Positions 43,199-50,357 of a stretch of DNA of 64,000 nt are shown piece after piece. The position numbers and the translations under genes were made by a program. The first letter of the stretch is position 1. The number at the start of each line of letters is the position of its first letter. The DNA comes from Kordiimonas aquimaris (lineage in GTDB: Bacteria > Pseudomonadota > Alphaproteobacteria > Sphingomonadales > Kordiimonadaceae), in contig NZ_JAOBPO010000005.1 of assembly GCF_025574485.1 (NCBI RefSeq), positions 62,001 to 126,000 of the forward strand, in the 5' to 3' direction. A model generated the notes under the pieces. That model saw nothing but the letters and a program-made list of their open reading frames with translations. It was not told the DNA's origin and did no database searches.

Positions 43199-44005
43199 AT
43201 GGTTACTTACCTTACAGGTCGAAATTATTCTTTAACGAAGCGGCGGTTGGTATCCGTCTCGCTGGCGACTGCAATAGTGATTTCTTGGCCAACGAAGGCT
43301 GAGCATATCTCCTTCATTGGCGGGGAAATCCCCTATGTTTTCCATCAAAAACAAACCGGGCCGCATAATGAGTTTTACCAGCACGTGATACAGCAAAGCA
43401 TGGTCTCACATGAAATTAAATTTCTACCCTACCGCCGCGCGATGCGGGATTTTTCAGTGCGTCGTGCTGACTGCCTGTATGTGGCGACCGATACAAAAGA
43501 AGACTACCCTCAAGAAGCGATTGCAAAAAATGAGATCGTATTTTCCGACCCAATTAACAGTATTAACTTGCATGCCTACACGCGACTTGATGAGTCCGCG
43601 ATCAAATCGATGTCTGACTTAAAGGGGAAAGTAGTTGCTGGTGCGCGCAGCCACCTGAAGAAGCTGACATCTTTGGCCAATGTTTCTTCCAATAGAATAC
43701 ATATTGACACCACGGATCATATAAAGGCTTTTGATCTGCTCGACAGAGGCAGAGTTGACGTGGTAATTGCCTATGAATTCGATCATGTCAGGTCTGAGGC
43801 AACTCACAATTTCACCAGACATAATTTCGATCAGGATTTTGTTATCGAAACCACAAATGAAGTTGTGGCCTGTTGGACCAGCGTGGACACAACAGGCTTT
43901 ATCAAAACTTTGAATGCCAAGATAAAAGATTTACAACAGAACAAAAAACTGGAGAAAATGTTTAATCCGGTTGCGTCGAGAAACAACGAACATTCCATGC
44001 ATTAG
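43199..44005 (+). CDS. Orphan periplasmic solute-binding protein (family 3)
   Basis: 268 residues. A signal peptide (SLATAIVISWPTKA, about residues 22-35) is followed by two lobes with SBP_bac_3 features: YRRAMRDFSVRRADCLYVAT and MSDLKGKVVAGARSHLKKLT, and the lobe closing with HIKAFDLLDRGRVDVVIAYE. Such proteins bind amino acids or small organic molecules for ABC importers. No ABC permease or ATPase is nearby. It is 12 bases downstream of the merR gene, in the copA operon, so it may be a metal-induced sensor or scavenger. Ligand unknown. Confidence 0.75.
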   Translation: MVTYLTGRNYSLTKRRLVSVSLATAIVISWPTKAEHISFIGGEIPYVFHQKQTGPHNEFYQHVIQQSMVSHEIKFLPYRRAMRDFSVRRADCLYVATDTKEDYPQEAIAKNEIVFSDPINSINLHAYTRLDESAIKSMSDLKGKVVAGARSHLKKLTSLANVSSNRIHIDTTDHIKAFDLLDRGRVDVVIAYEFDHVRSEATHNFTRHNFDQDFVIETTNEVVACWTSVDTTGFIKTLNAKIKDLQQNKKLEKMFNPVASRNNEHSMH

Positions 44006-44040
44006 CGGTACTCAATGAAGCCGTAGAGTCTTCGAAAAGT

Positions 44041-44460
44041 TTAAATTGCGACCTCTCTAACATCATACAAATGATTAACAATGCTGCATTCGCTCAGTGG
44101 TTGCTCGTCGGCGGGACACCGCTGTGACAGTATTTTGAGGGCGCCCTGCATTTTTTTTAGTGCCTTGATCTTCTTATTGATCTCTTGAAGTTTTTGGGTT
44201 GCTTTCTCGTTGACCTGGGCACAGTCGGCGTGCTCGTCGGCGGTAAGGCCAATCAGGTCACTCACTTCGGCCAATGTGAACCCCAGTGCCTGCGCTTCCT
44301 TAATGAACCGGACCCGTTGAATACTATCACTTCCATATACGCGGTAACCGGATTCCAAGCGGTCAGGTGAGGGCAGGAAACCGAAGCGCTCATAGTATCT
44401 GATGGTCTCTGCGCTAACGCCTGTCGCTTTGGCAAGTTTTCCAATCGTCATCGGTTTCAT
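44041..44460 (-). CDS. MerR-family metal regulator, paralogue 2
   Basis: 139 residues. The HTH is MTIGKLAKATGVSAETIRYY, the Cys ligands are HADCAQV and the pair in CPADEQPLSEC, and the end is SIVNHLYD, very like the regulator at 42770. The start ATG 44460 is preferred (GGTGAG upstream). Its own promoter at 44495-44526 has the 22-base dyad, so it is autoregulated and possibly controls the DUF2231/methyltransferase operon as well. Confidence 0.85.
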   Translation of the reverse strand: MKPMTIGKLAKATGVSAETIRYYERFGFLPSPDRLESGYRVYGSDSIQRVRFIKEAQALGFTLAEVSDLIGLTADEHADCAQVNEKATQKLQEINKKIKALKKMQGALKILSQRCPADEQPLSECSIVNHLYDVREVAI

Positions 44461-44494
44461 GTGTCTCACCTTATCTGGTTTTTTGATTTCTCAA

Positions 44495-44526
44495 ATCTTA
44501 CACCTTATAGTATACTTTAAGGTCAA
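44495..44526 (-). promoter_or_regulatory. MerR-type autoregulatory promoter
   Basis: Leftward -35 TTGACC (44521-44526), 20-base spacer, -10 TAAGAT (44495-44500). The near-perfect 22-base dyad at 44502-44523 has arms ACCTTA and TAAGGT around a GTATAC core. A decayed copy of its left half is at 16754 in front of the broken merR. Confidence 0.85.
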
Positions 44527-44567
44527 GAAAATACTGGAAATCCCGTTATCCACTTTCGGTTATAGGG

Positions 44568-45578
44568 TCACTTCTCACCCCAATGGATAAGCGTTACTCG
44601 CCAGTTATGGCCATCATGCTTCATCACCAGCATCTCGCGGGATAACTCGTCAATTTCCTTGTCCCGGTAGCTTCCCTGGGTACGAGAGTGGGTGATCACC
44701 CAGGCCAAATCACCCGCTTGGGCTACCTTGCGGTCTAAAGTCGCGCTATTCACATTAGGTAGAAATGCCATGTCCGATTTCATATGGCCGCCCATATAGT
44801 CAGCTCGGCTGGTTTGCGCGTGACCACCCTCCAGAATCAATACATCCTCGGCGAGGATTTTCTCAACCGCGGCCTCATCGCCTTCACGCAGCGCCGTATA
44901 GAGTGCGTCAGCAACTAGCCCGGGGTCACTCCGAACAGCGTCCGGATGGTCATGGCCCTGTTTTTCGGCAGCATCTTTGCCCTCTTTAACGTCGCCGTGG
45001 TCATGCTCTTTGGCACCGGCATCATCATGCTCTTGCGCTGCGCCGTCGCCGCAATCATGCTCGGTTGCAGCATTATCATCGTGCTTTTTCGCCGCACCAT
45101 CACCGTGATCATGATCGTGACCGTCGCCCGTAACCGTCGGCAAGGATTGAACGCCGAGGCCGTAGCGATAGACAAGTTCACCGCCCTTGTAGGCTGTGAC
45201 AAGCAGAATGCCGCTGGAAACAAGCAAAAGCACAACGTCACGTACCGGCAGATTGGATTTTCGCCGTGTCCAGTTGAGCATGCCGGCAACAAGGAAAGCT
45301 GCGAGCGCACCAAAACCCCAGTTTCTGTGATCAGTCATCGCCGCGTGCGAAGGACCGTCATGCCCCACGCTGTAATAGGCCTGAAGCCCTGCAGCTAGCG
45401 TCAGAACGGCGGCCACAAGACCAATCCACAGAACAAGCCGCCCCGAAATTACGGTTGCTTGATCAGCAGTTGTGCGCCCGCGAAACAATGACCAAGCCAA
45501 GAGTGCCGTCGCCGTCAACAACAACGCAACTGTGAAATGAACCAAGATTGGATGCCAGTTTGGAATAATTTCGATCAT
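44568..45578 (-). CDS. DUF2231 membrane protein with His/Asp-rich linker and NTF2-like domain
   Basis: 336 residues, the paralogue of the protein at 30572-31588. Residues 1-140 are the membrane domain starting IPNWHPILVHFTVALLL and ending GELVYRYGLGVQSLP. The linker (about 150-218) holds repeated units such as GHDHDHGDGAAKKHDDNAA and EHDDAGAKEHDHGD. The C-terminal domain ends VTLIHWGEK. The linker is longer and more acidic than in the first copy and looks like expansion of a short repeat. ATG overlaps the stop of the methyltransferase gene (TAATG). Function unknown. Confidence 0.8.
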   Translation of the reverse strand: MIEIIPNWHPILVHFTVALLLTATALLAWSLFRGRTTADQATVISGRLVLWIGLVAAVLTLAAGLQAYYSVGHDGPSHAAMTDHRNWGFGALAAFLVAGMLNWTRRKSNLPVRDVVLLLVSSGILLVTAYKGGELVYRYGLGVQSLPTVTGDGHDHDHGDGAAKKHDDNAATEHDCGDGAAQEHDDAGAKEHDHGDVKEGKDAAEKQGHDHPDAVRSDPGLVADALYTALREGDEAAVEKILAEDVLILEGGHAQTSRADYMGGHMKSDMAFLPNVNSATLDRKVAQAGDLAWVITHSRTQGSYRDKEIDELSREMLVMKHDGHNWRVTLIHWGEK

Positions 45579-46306
45579 TAAATGTCCCCCAGTGTTATAT
45601 TTTGATTGGTCGAGCCTTCAGGGCTGCGACGAGCTTGATATAACCAGACGGTGCCTAGCGCCGTTTGGTGAAGTGGCTTGACGTTCTCGACTGTAAAACC
45701 AGCCCCCGACAATAGTGATGGCAACCTGCCTTCACGGTTGGCTCCTGTAAACTCCAGGCCGTCCAGTAGCCTTACCAGCCAAAAGCCGAGATATTGAACT
45801 ATGCCGACTGGTGGCCCCCAATCTACAATGGTCAATTTGCCATCTTTATTCAAGAGAGCCCACAGGTTCTTCAGCACAATATGTTTTTGGCCGGTTGTTA
45901 AATGATGTAAAACCAGGCTGGAAACAACATGATCAAACCGTTTTTCTGATAATTCTTTAACATCCACCAAATTAAGAAGATTCGCTGCAATCAGCTTGAC
46001 GATGTCGGCATCATCAAGTTTTTCCTGAGCTATTTTGAGAGCTTGAGGGTCGATGTCAACACCCGTGATATTTGCATTGGGAAGTCCCCTTGCCAAAGCA
46101 CGGGTTAAGCTCCCTGTACCACATCCTGCCTCAAGAACCTCAGATGGATTTGCTTGCTTGACGCACGCAACCGTCCTTTTGCGCAGCAGACCCTCACGCA
46201 TGGATATACGAATTGCGCTGTCGTATAACCTGGTTGCCCAGGCGAATCCAAGGGCCGGAACATAGTCCTGTTTCGGGCCCTCATTTGTATTAGCTGTTTG
46301 TTTCAT
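45578..46306 (-). CDS. Class I SAM-dependent methyltransferase
   Basis: 242 residues. Motif I is VLEAGCGTGSLTRALARGL (about residues 55-73), motif II VDIDPQAL, then HVVSSLVLHHLT and TIVDWGPPVG. The type resembles UbiE/methyltransferase-11 enzymes and those that methylate small thiophilic or metalloid compounds, but no As-, Se- or Te-specific cysteines are seen. It heads a two-gene operon with the DUF2231 protein. The promoter's -10 ends six bases before the ATG, so the mRNA should be leaderless. Substrate unknown. Confidence 0.82.
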   Translation of the reverse strand: MKQTANTNEGPKQDYVPALGFAWATRLYDSAIRISMREGLLRKRTVACVKQANPSEVLEAGCGTGSLTRALARGLPNANITGVDIDPQALKIAQEKLDDADIVKLIAANLLNLVDVKELSEKRFDHVVSSLVLHHLTTGQKHIVLKNLWALLNKDGKLTIVDWGPPVGIVQYLGFWLVRLLDGLEFTGANREGRLPSLLSGAGFTVENVKPLHQTALGTVWLYQARRSPEGSTNQNITLGDI

Positions 46307-46312
46307 TTGGCG

Positions 46313-46344
46313 AGCCTACACCTTGGACCTTGCTACAGAGTCAA
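46313..46344 (-). promoter_or_regulatory. MerR-type promoter of the methyltransferase/DUF2231 operon
   Basis: Leftward -35 TTGACT (46339-46344), 20-base spacer, -10 TAGGCT (46313-46318). The left half of the spacer reads CTGTAG like ZntR/PbrR operators; the right half is degenerate. Confidence 0.65.
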
Positions 46345-46597
46345 ATGAAAAATGACCAAATGCAATAAAAATGGCAGTCACATTCCAATTAGGAGATTGA
46401 AAGCTGGTCAATCCTTTGATTTGGTCGGGGTTTGAATAAGGGGCTACTTTTTCGTGATTTTTGCCTTGGGCATTTTTCTTTGGTACTGCAAACGCTGATG
46501 TGCCGCTTGTCATTCAACAGAAAGTTCGCGGCGCATCCTGGTTCGTCAGTAAAACGAGTACACTAAAATTATATTGAGCAGTTATAGGGGCCGAATT

Positions 46598-47371
46598 ATG
46601 AAGAAGTGGGGAGGGGATTTAACCGTCGGGTTAGGATGGGTCTATTATAATGGCCCCGTCGGCGATACCGAATTTCATCAACATTATGCTGTGCAAATTT
46701 GCTTTCCGTTCAGCGGTCCGCTTCATATTGAAACCCACGCGGAAAACCAAGTCGTCGATGATATATTAATTGTCGGCTCCAATGTCAGTCACCGTCTGTC
46801 AAGCCCAAGTCCAACTGCTCAATTGCTCTATATAGAGCCCAACCTGATCCGAAAAAACACTGCCCGACTAAGTGTCGACCAGATGGTAATAGTGAAATTG
46901 CCGAAAGCTCAAATGGAAAGCATTCAATCGGCCCTTAATATTGATATAAAAAAGAGAGACAGCAACTTTGGGCTACAATTGGCCAATCTTATTTGGCCAA
47001 AAGGAACAGGCGGCGAAGCGTTTTCCCCGATTGATCCGCGTATCAGTCAAACTCTAGCGGAAATTGAGGCCGCCGAAGACCTCAACATACGCCTTGGTCA
47101 AGTAACTAAGAGCACTGGGCTGTCTGCAAGTCGGTTCCGCCACCTGTTCAGCGCCCAGGTTGGCATGTCGCTTAAAAGTTATTTGCTCTGGTCTAAACTG
47201 CAACGGGCTATCCAAAGCCTTGCGACGAATAGTTCTCTCACCAGCGCAGCTCATGCTGCCGGGTTTGCCGATTCTGCCCATCTTTCACGTACCTTCAGGC
47301 GCACCTTTGGTCTTTCTCCAGCTGATCTTAATAGAAATGCGCACTTTACAACGAGAAAAAACGGGCTGTAG
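46598..47371 (+). CDS. AraC-family transcriptional regulator
   Basis: 257 residues. The N-terminal half is a cupin-like ligand domain (FHQHYAVQICFPFSG with paired His). The C-terminal 100 residues are the AraC DNA-binding domain with two HTH motifs (LGQVTKSTGLSASRFRHLF and SLTSAAHAAGFADSAHLSR) and the signature FRRTFGLSPADLNR. The start ATG 46598 is the first Met with a sensible domain start. The genes downstream (hydroxylase-type protein and hydrolase) are possible targets. Confidence 0.85.
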   Translation: MKKWGGDLTVGLGWVYYNGPVGDTEFHQHYAVQICFPFSGPLHIETHAENQVVDDILIVGSNVSHRLSSPSPTAQLLYIEPNLIRKNTARLSVDQMVIVKLPKAQMESIQSALNIDIKKRDSNFGLQLANLIWPKGTGGEAFSPIDPRISQTLAEIEAAEDLNIRLGQVTKSTGLSASRFRHLFSAQVGMSLKSYLLWSKLQRAIQSLATNSSLTSAAHAAGFADSAHLSRTFRRTFGLSPADLNRNAHFTTRKNGL

Positions 47372-47468
47372 CCGCTACGTTCAAGCATCAGTTTCCAGTC
47401 CACCGTATCTATACTGCAGGACATTGCTGCTTTTGGACTGTCCAATAGCGCTATATGGAGATTTTGAT

Positions 47469-48350
47469 ATGTTTAGATTCCTTGTACGGCTTTTCTATTT
47501 ACCATTGTTTCTGATTGGTGGAAACGGACTAGCCCTTTTTATCGTTGAAGCTGGTTACTCAAAATTGTGGCTTGCCGCCCTTGTTTTGACCTTCATCGCT
47601 CTGGCGTTCCTGTTGGAGCGCGCTGTTCCCTTCGACACAGCCTTCAACAAGCCGCACGGAGACCGGGCCAGAGATTTCTATCACGCGCTTTTCAATGAAG
47701 CATCAAGCGTGATCGGGGTTGCTCTGGTTCCAGTTTTGGCCGGGTTGGTAACTATTCCATCGATCTGGCCAACCGAGCTCCCGTTGGTGCTACAGCTGTT
47801 GATGGCGATCTTCATTGCAGACATTGGCATCACACTCGTTCATTATGCCAGTCACCGCATTGATGCGCTGTGGCGCCTGCACGCGGTCCACCACAGTATC
47901 AAGCGCATGTATGGCTTTAACGGCCTGATGAAACATCCGTTACACCAGCTTCTTGAAACACTTGGCGGCACTGCACCGCTACTGTTAATGGGTATCCCTC
48001 AGGAAGTGTTATTGCTGTTTGTGGTTGCGGTTTTGCTACAGCTTCTCTTGCAGCATTCCAACGTTGCCTATTTTGTCGGTCCGTTAAAACGGGTCCTTGT
48101 CGTCAATGTACTGCACCGTTTTCATCATCTTAAAACCGGGGAGGAAGGCGACGTCAATTTTGGTTTATTCACTACTTTTACCGATTATCTTCTCGGTACG
48201 GCCTATTATGATGAAAACCGTGTTATCAGCTCCGGGGATCTGGGTATTGCGGCGCAGCCAAACTATCCAACCAGTTACTTGCGCCAGCTTGTTCAGCCTT
48301 TCAAACCACAAGAAAAAGTTGAATACGCCGCCCGCAAGCCAGCCGAATAG
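47469..48350 (+). CDS. Sterol desaturase/fatty acid hydroxylase-family membrane protein
   Basis: 293 residues, about six membrane helices. The di-iron histidine boxes are present in order: HYASHR, HAVHHS, and HRFHHLKTGEEGDVNFG. Members hydroxylate or desaturate lipids, sterols or carotenoids using oxygen. The ATG at 47469 follows weak upstream elements; the open frame reaching back to 47160 is inside the AraC gene and is ignored. It is followed by an alpha/beta hydrolase and preceded by an AraC regulator, likely a small catabolic or lipid-modifying group unrelated to metals. Confidence 0.85.
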   Translation: MFRFLVRLFYLPLFLIGGNGLALFIVEAGYSKLWLAALVLTFIALAFLLERAVPFDTAFNKPHGDRARDFYHALFNEASSVIGVALVPVLAGLVTIPSIWPTELPLVLQLLMAIFIADIGITLVHYASHRIDALWRLHAVHHSIKRMYGFNGLMKHPLHQLLETLGGTAPLLLMGIPQEVLLLFVVAVLLQLLLQHSNVAYFVGPLKRVLVVNVLHRFHHLKTGEEGDVNFGLFTTFTDYLLGTAYYDENRVISSGDLGIAAQPNYPTSYLRQLVQPFKPQEKVEYAARKPAE

Positions 48351-48428
48351 GCCCGTTGTAATTACCCGGCGCGCAATTACCGAGCGCGCGATTGCCATAG
48401 AAAAATGGTAGTTTAACAGGACAGTAGC

Positions 48429-49403
48429 ATGAAGAAAAAAACAGGCTTTATCGTTGTTACATTGATCGTTTTAGCTGCTATTGGTGGGCAAATTTCAGGC
48501 AATCAGCCCCAGCGGGACGCCGTGGCTGCAGCCGAAAAGCAATATGGTGTCACACTTGAAAGCCGCATGGTCTCGGTTGGCGATGTTTCTCTTCATGTTG
48601 TCATGGCGGGCCCTGCAGACGGAAATCCGGTGATCCTGCTACACGGCTATCCTGAATTCTGGTACGCGTGGCGCGGGCCAATGACGGTACTGGCTAGGGC
48701 TGGTTTTCGGGTCATTGTGCCCGACCAACGGGGCTACAATAAGTCAGACAAACCTTCAGACGTTGACGCCTATAATCTTGATAAACTGGCAGGCGACGTG
48801 GTGGGCCTTGCTGATGCGCTTGGCTACCAAAAGGTCAGCCTTGCAGGCCATGATTTTGGCGGGCAAGTTTCCTGGTGGACTGTCCTTTTACATCCCGACA
48901 GGATCGCGAAATTTGCCATCATCAACAAGCCGCACCCCTATGCCAGTAAGGGGTATATTGCTGAAGAGGAGTCCATCAGCTGGTACCGTACATTCCTCAA
49001 AATTCCGGGCTTGCCAGGTTATGTTGGTCGTTTGGGAAATTGGGGCTTGCTGGTAAAAAATCTGCGTGGAACCTCCATGCCTAACACGTTCTCTGATGCT
49101 GACATGGACCAGTATAGGGCGGCATGGGACAATGATGGTGCCATCCACAGCATGGGGGCCTGGTACCGTGCCAACTCTGACTTTGATATGAATGTGGGGG
49201 AAGCGCGCGTAAGGGTGCCGACACTGTCAATAATAGCGCCTGATGATGCTTTCAGCCCCATAAGTTTGGCAAGACACAGTGCAAAATTTCTCGAGAACGG
49301 TCAAGTGAAAGAACTAAGTGAGGGAACACATTGGATCATTCAAGAGCAGCCTGAACTGATCGGGAATATTCTGGTACAGTTTTTTGGGCCACAATCACCT
49401 TAA
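48429..49403 (+). CDS. Alpha/beta hydrolase, epoxide hydrolase-like
   Basis: 324 residues. An N-terminal hydrophobic signal or anchor (FIVVTLIVLAAIGG) is followed by an alpha/beta hydrolase fold: the oxyanion region HGYPEFWYAWR, DQRGYNKSDKP, the nucleophile elbow GHDFGGQ with Asp as in epoxide hydrolases and haloalkane dehalogenases, and the terminal catalytic His in GTHWIIQEQP. The enzyme probably opens epoxides or cleaves C-halogen bonds in the periplasm; the substrate is not known. It is the last clear gene before the island boundary. Confidence 0.85.
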   Translation: MKKKTGFIVVTLIVLAAIGGQISGNQPQRDAVAAAEKQYGVTLESRMVSVGDVSLHVVMAGPADGNPVILLHGYPEFWYAWRGPMTVLARAGFRVIVPDQRGYNKSDKPSDVDAYNLDKLAGDVVGLADALGYQKVSLAGHDFGGQVSWWTVLLHPDRIAKFAIINKPHPYASKGYIAEEESISWYRTFLKIPGLPGYVGRLGNWGLLVKNLRGTSMPNTFSDADMDQYRAAWDNDGAIHSMGAWYRANSDFDMNVGEARVRVPTLSIIAPDDAFSPISLARHSAKFLENGQVKELSEGTHWIIQEQPELIGNILVQFFGPQSP

Positions 49404-49803
49404 AAATAATTGAAAGTGGTTTGAAGCGCCAGATTGAAGGCATCAATCAAGTGTTGGCCTAAATAGCTTCGAAGTTCGTCCGTTTATGGCGAAGAGCAGG
49501 TAGTAATCAAGTTATCGTTAGAGGACCGCGTTTGGACCGGAAGCGGAAATGGTGCCGCTACCAATGAACGGCCGCTTTAGGGAAGGTCTCGCAAGCTGGT
49601 TCTGATTATATCTGAATTATCAAACCCCAACCAGTTTACTGAATGGCCATTGCAATACGAGTTTGCATGGTCAGTACTATTTGAATTTATTACAATTTGT
49701 GGTACAGTTTTTATTACATAGTTTATTACAAAATGATAATCAGGGGAAAAGGTGAGCTAAATTAAGTGATATAATACAAGTAGTTAAAAGAAATTTAATT
49801 TTT
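49404..49803. other. Gene-free island end
   Basis: About 400 bases without an open frame of note. The right part is AT-rich and holds the three 9-base repeats listed separately. No integrase or excisionase remnant is recognised. Confidence 0.6.
49686..49730 (+). repeat. Three direct repeats of TTTATTACA
   Basis: Exact copies at 49686-49694, 49710-49718 and 49722-49730, with starts 24 and 12 bases apart. They lie about 75 bases left of the tRNA 3' fragment. Evenly spaced short repeats close to an attachment core are typical of integrase or excisionase arm sites; that role is inferred. Confidence 0.55.
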
Positions 49804-49828
49804 GGTTCGAATCCTGCCGCCCCAGCCA
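49804..49828 (+). mobile_element. tRNA 3'-end fragment, probable att site of the island
   Basis: The T-loop TTCGAAT (49806-49812), the T-stem 3' strand CCTGC, an acceptor 3' strand CGCCCCA, a G discriminator and encoded CCA (49826-49828) are all in register. The sequence to the left does not form the rest of a tRNA (AT-rich, no anticodon arm), so this is only the 3' end. CCCCAGCCA suggests tRNA-Gln, though a tmRNA end is possible. A partial tRNA 3' end is what integration of a genomic island leaves at its far end. The intact gene should lie left of the window on the same strand. Confidence 0.75.
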
Positions 49829-50032
49829 TTTCCCAAAAATTTATCTCTTATTATCGAGCTATAGTTCGTGATGCGTAATTTCTTGCGCCACCCTAGGGCA
49901 ACGATGTGTAGTTTCGATCGTAAATTGGTAATGACATCATAGCCTTCCAAGCTGGCATCTCTTTTCTCAGTAAACTGTTCTCATAAATGATGTATAGTGG
50001 TTTGATTGGCACATCAGAGGTATGGTCTTGTT
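49829..50032. other. Chromosomal spacer after the att site
   Basis: About 200 bases with no gene. The DUF1992 gene follows. Confidence 0.4.
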
Positions 50033-50353
50033 ATGAAACTCGACAAAATGGCAGAACACCAGATTAGACAAACCCAAGCTCGCGGTGAGATGGATAATTT
50101 GAAAGGTGAAGGTAAACCTTTGTCTTCAGGTCAAACATCAAACGCGAGCGTTGAAGGCTTTGGTTACAAAACCATGGCGAATGCAGGTGTCTTGCCCGAG
50201 GAAATTGTGCTGAAGAAAGAAATAGCCGCTTTAATACCAACCATTGAGGGTATTGCTGATCCAGTAGAGCGCAGAGCGACAATGAAACAGCTTGCAGACC
50301 TACAAATGAGGCTTGGAATTCATGAAGAAGCCCGCAAGAAATATTTTGGTTAA
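50033..50353 (+). CDS. DUF1992 (DnaJ-homologue subfamily C member 28-type) protein
   Basis: 106 residues. The conserved block DKMAEHQIRQTQARGEMDNLKGEGKPL at the start and MANAGVLPEEIVLKKEIAAL are typical of this family; the rest is helical with a basic end. The family is cytoplasmic with no established function. The start is ATG 50033; there is a nine-codon open extension upstream without support. It converges with the peptidase gene four bases downstream. Confidence 0.85.
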   Translation: MKLDKMAEHQIRQTQARGEMDNLKGEGKPLSSGQTSNASVEGFGYKTMANAGVLPEEIVLKKEIAALIPTIEGIADPVERRATMKQLADLQMRLGIHEEARKKYFG

Positions 50354-50357
50354 ATCG

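Noticed and set aside
44946-45398. Rightward open frame of 150 codons opposite the DUF2231 protein
   Set aside because: It arises from the repetitive, GC-biased codons of the His/Asp-rich linker read in antisense. The sense gene is supported by domain content and a coupled start.
47160-47468. Long N-terminal extension of the fatty acid hydroxylase-type protein
   Set aside because: It lies in the AraC gene in a different frame; the family starts at the first membrane helix after 47469.
48355-48400. Tandem-like repeat AATTACC-GCGCGC between the hydroxylase and hydrolase genes
   Set aside because: Two short imperfect copies only; too weak to call a regulatory or mobile repeat.
49760-49828. Intact tRNA gene at the island end
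   Set aside because: Only the T-arm 3' half and acceptor 3' strand fit. The bases before them are AT-rich and cannot form D- or anticodon arms, so it is a fragment.
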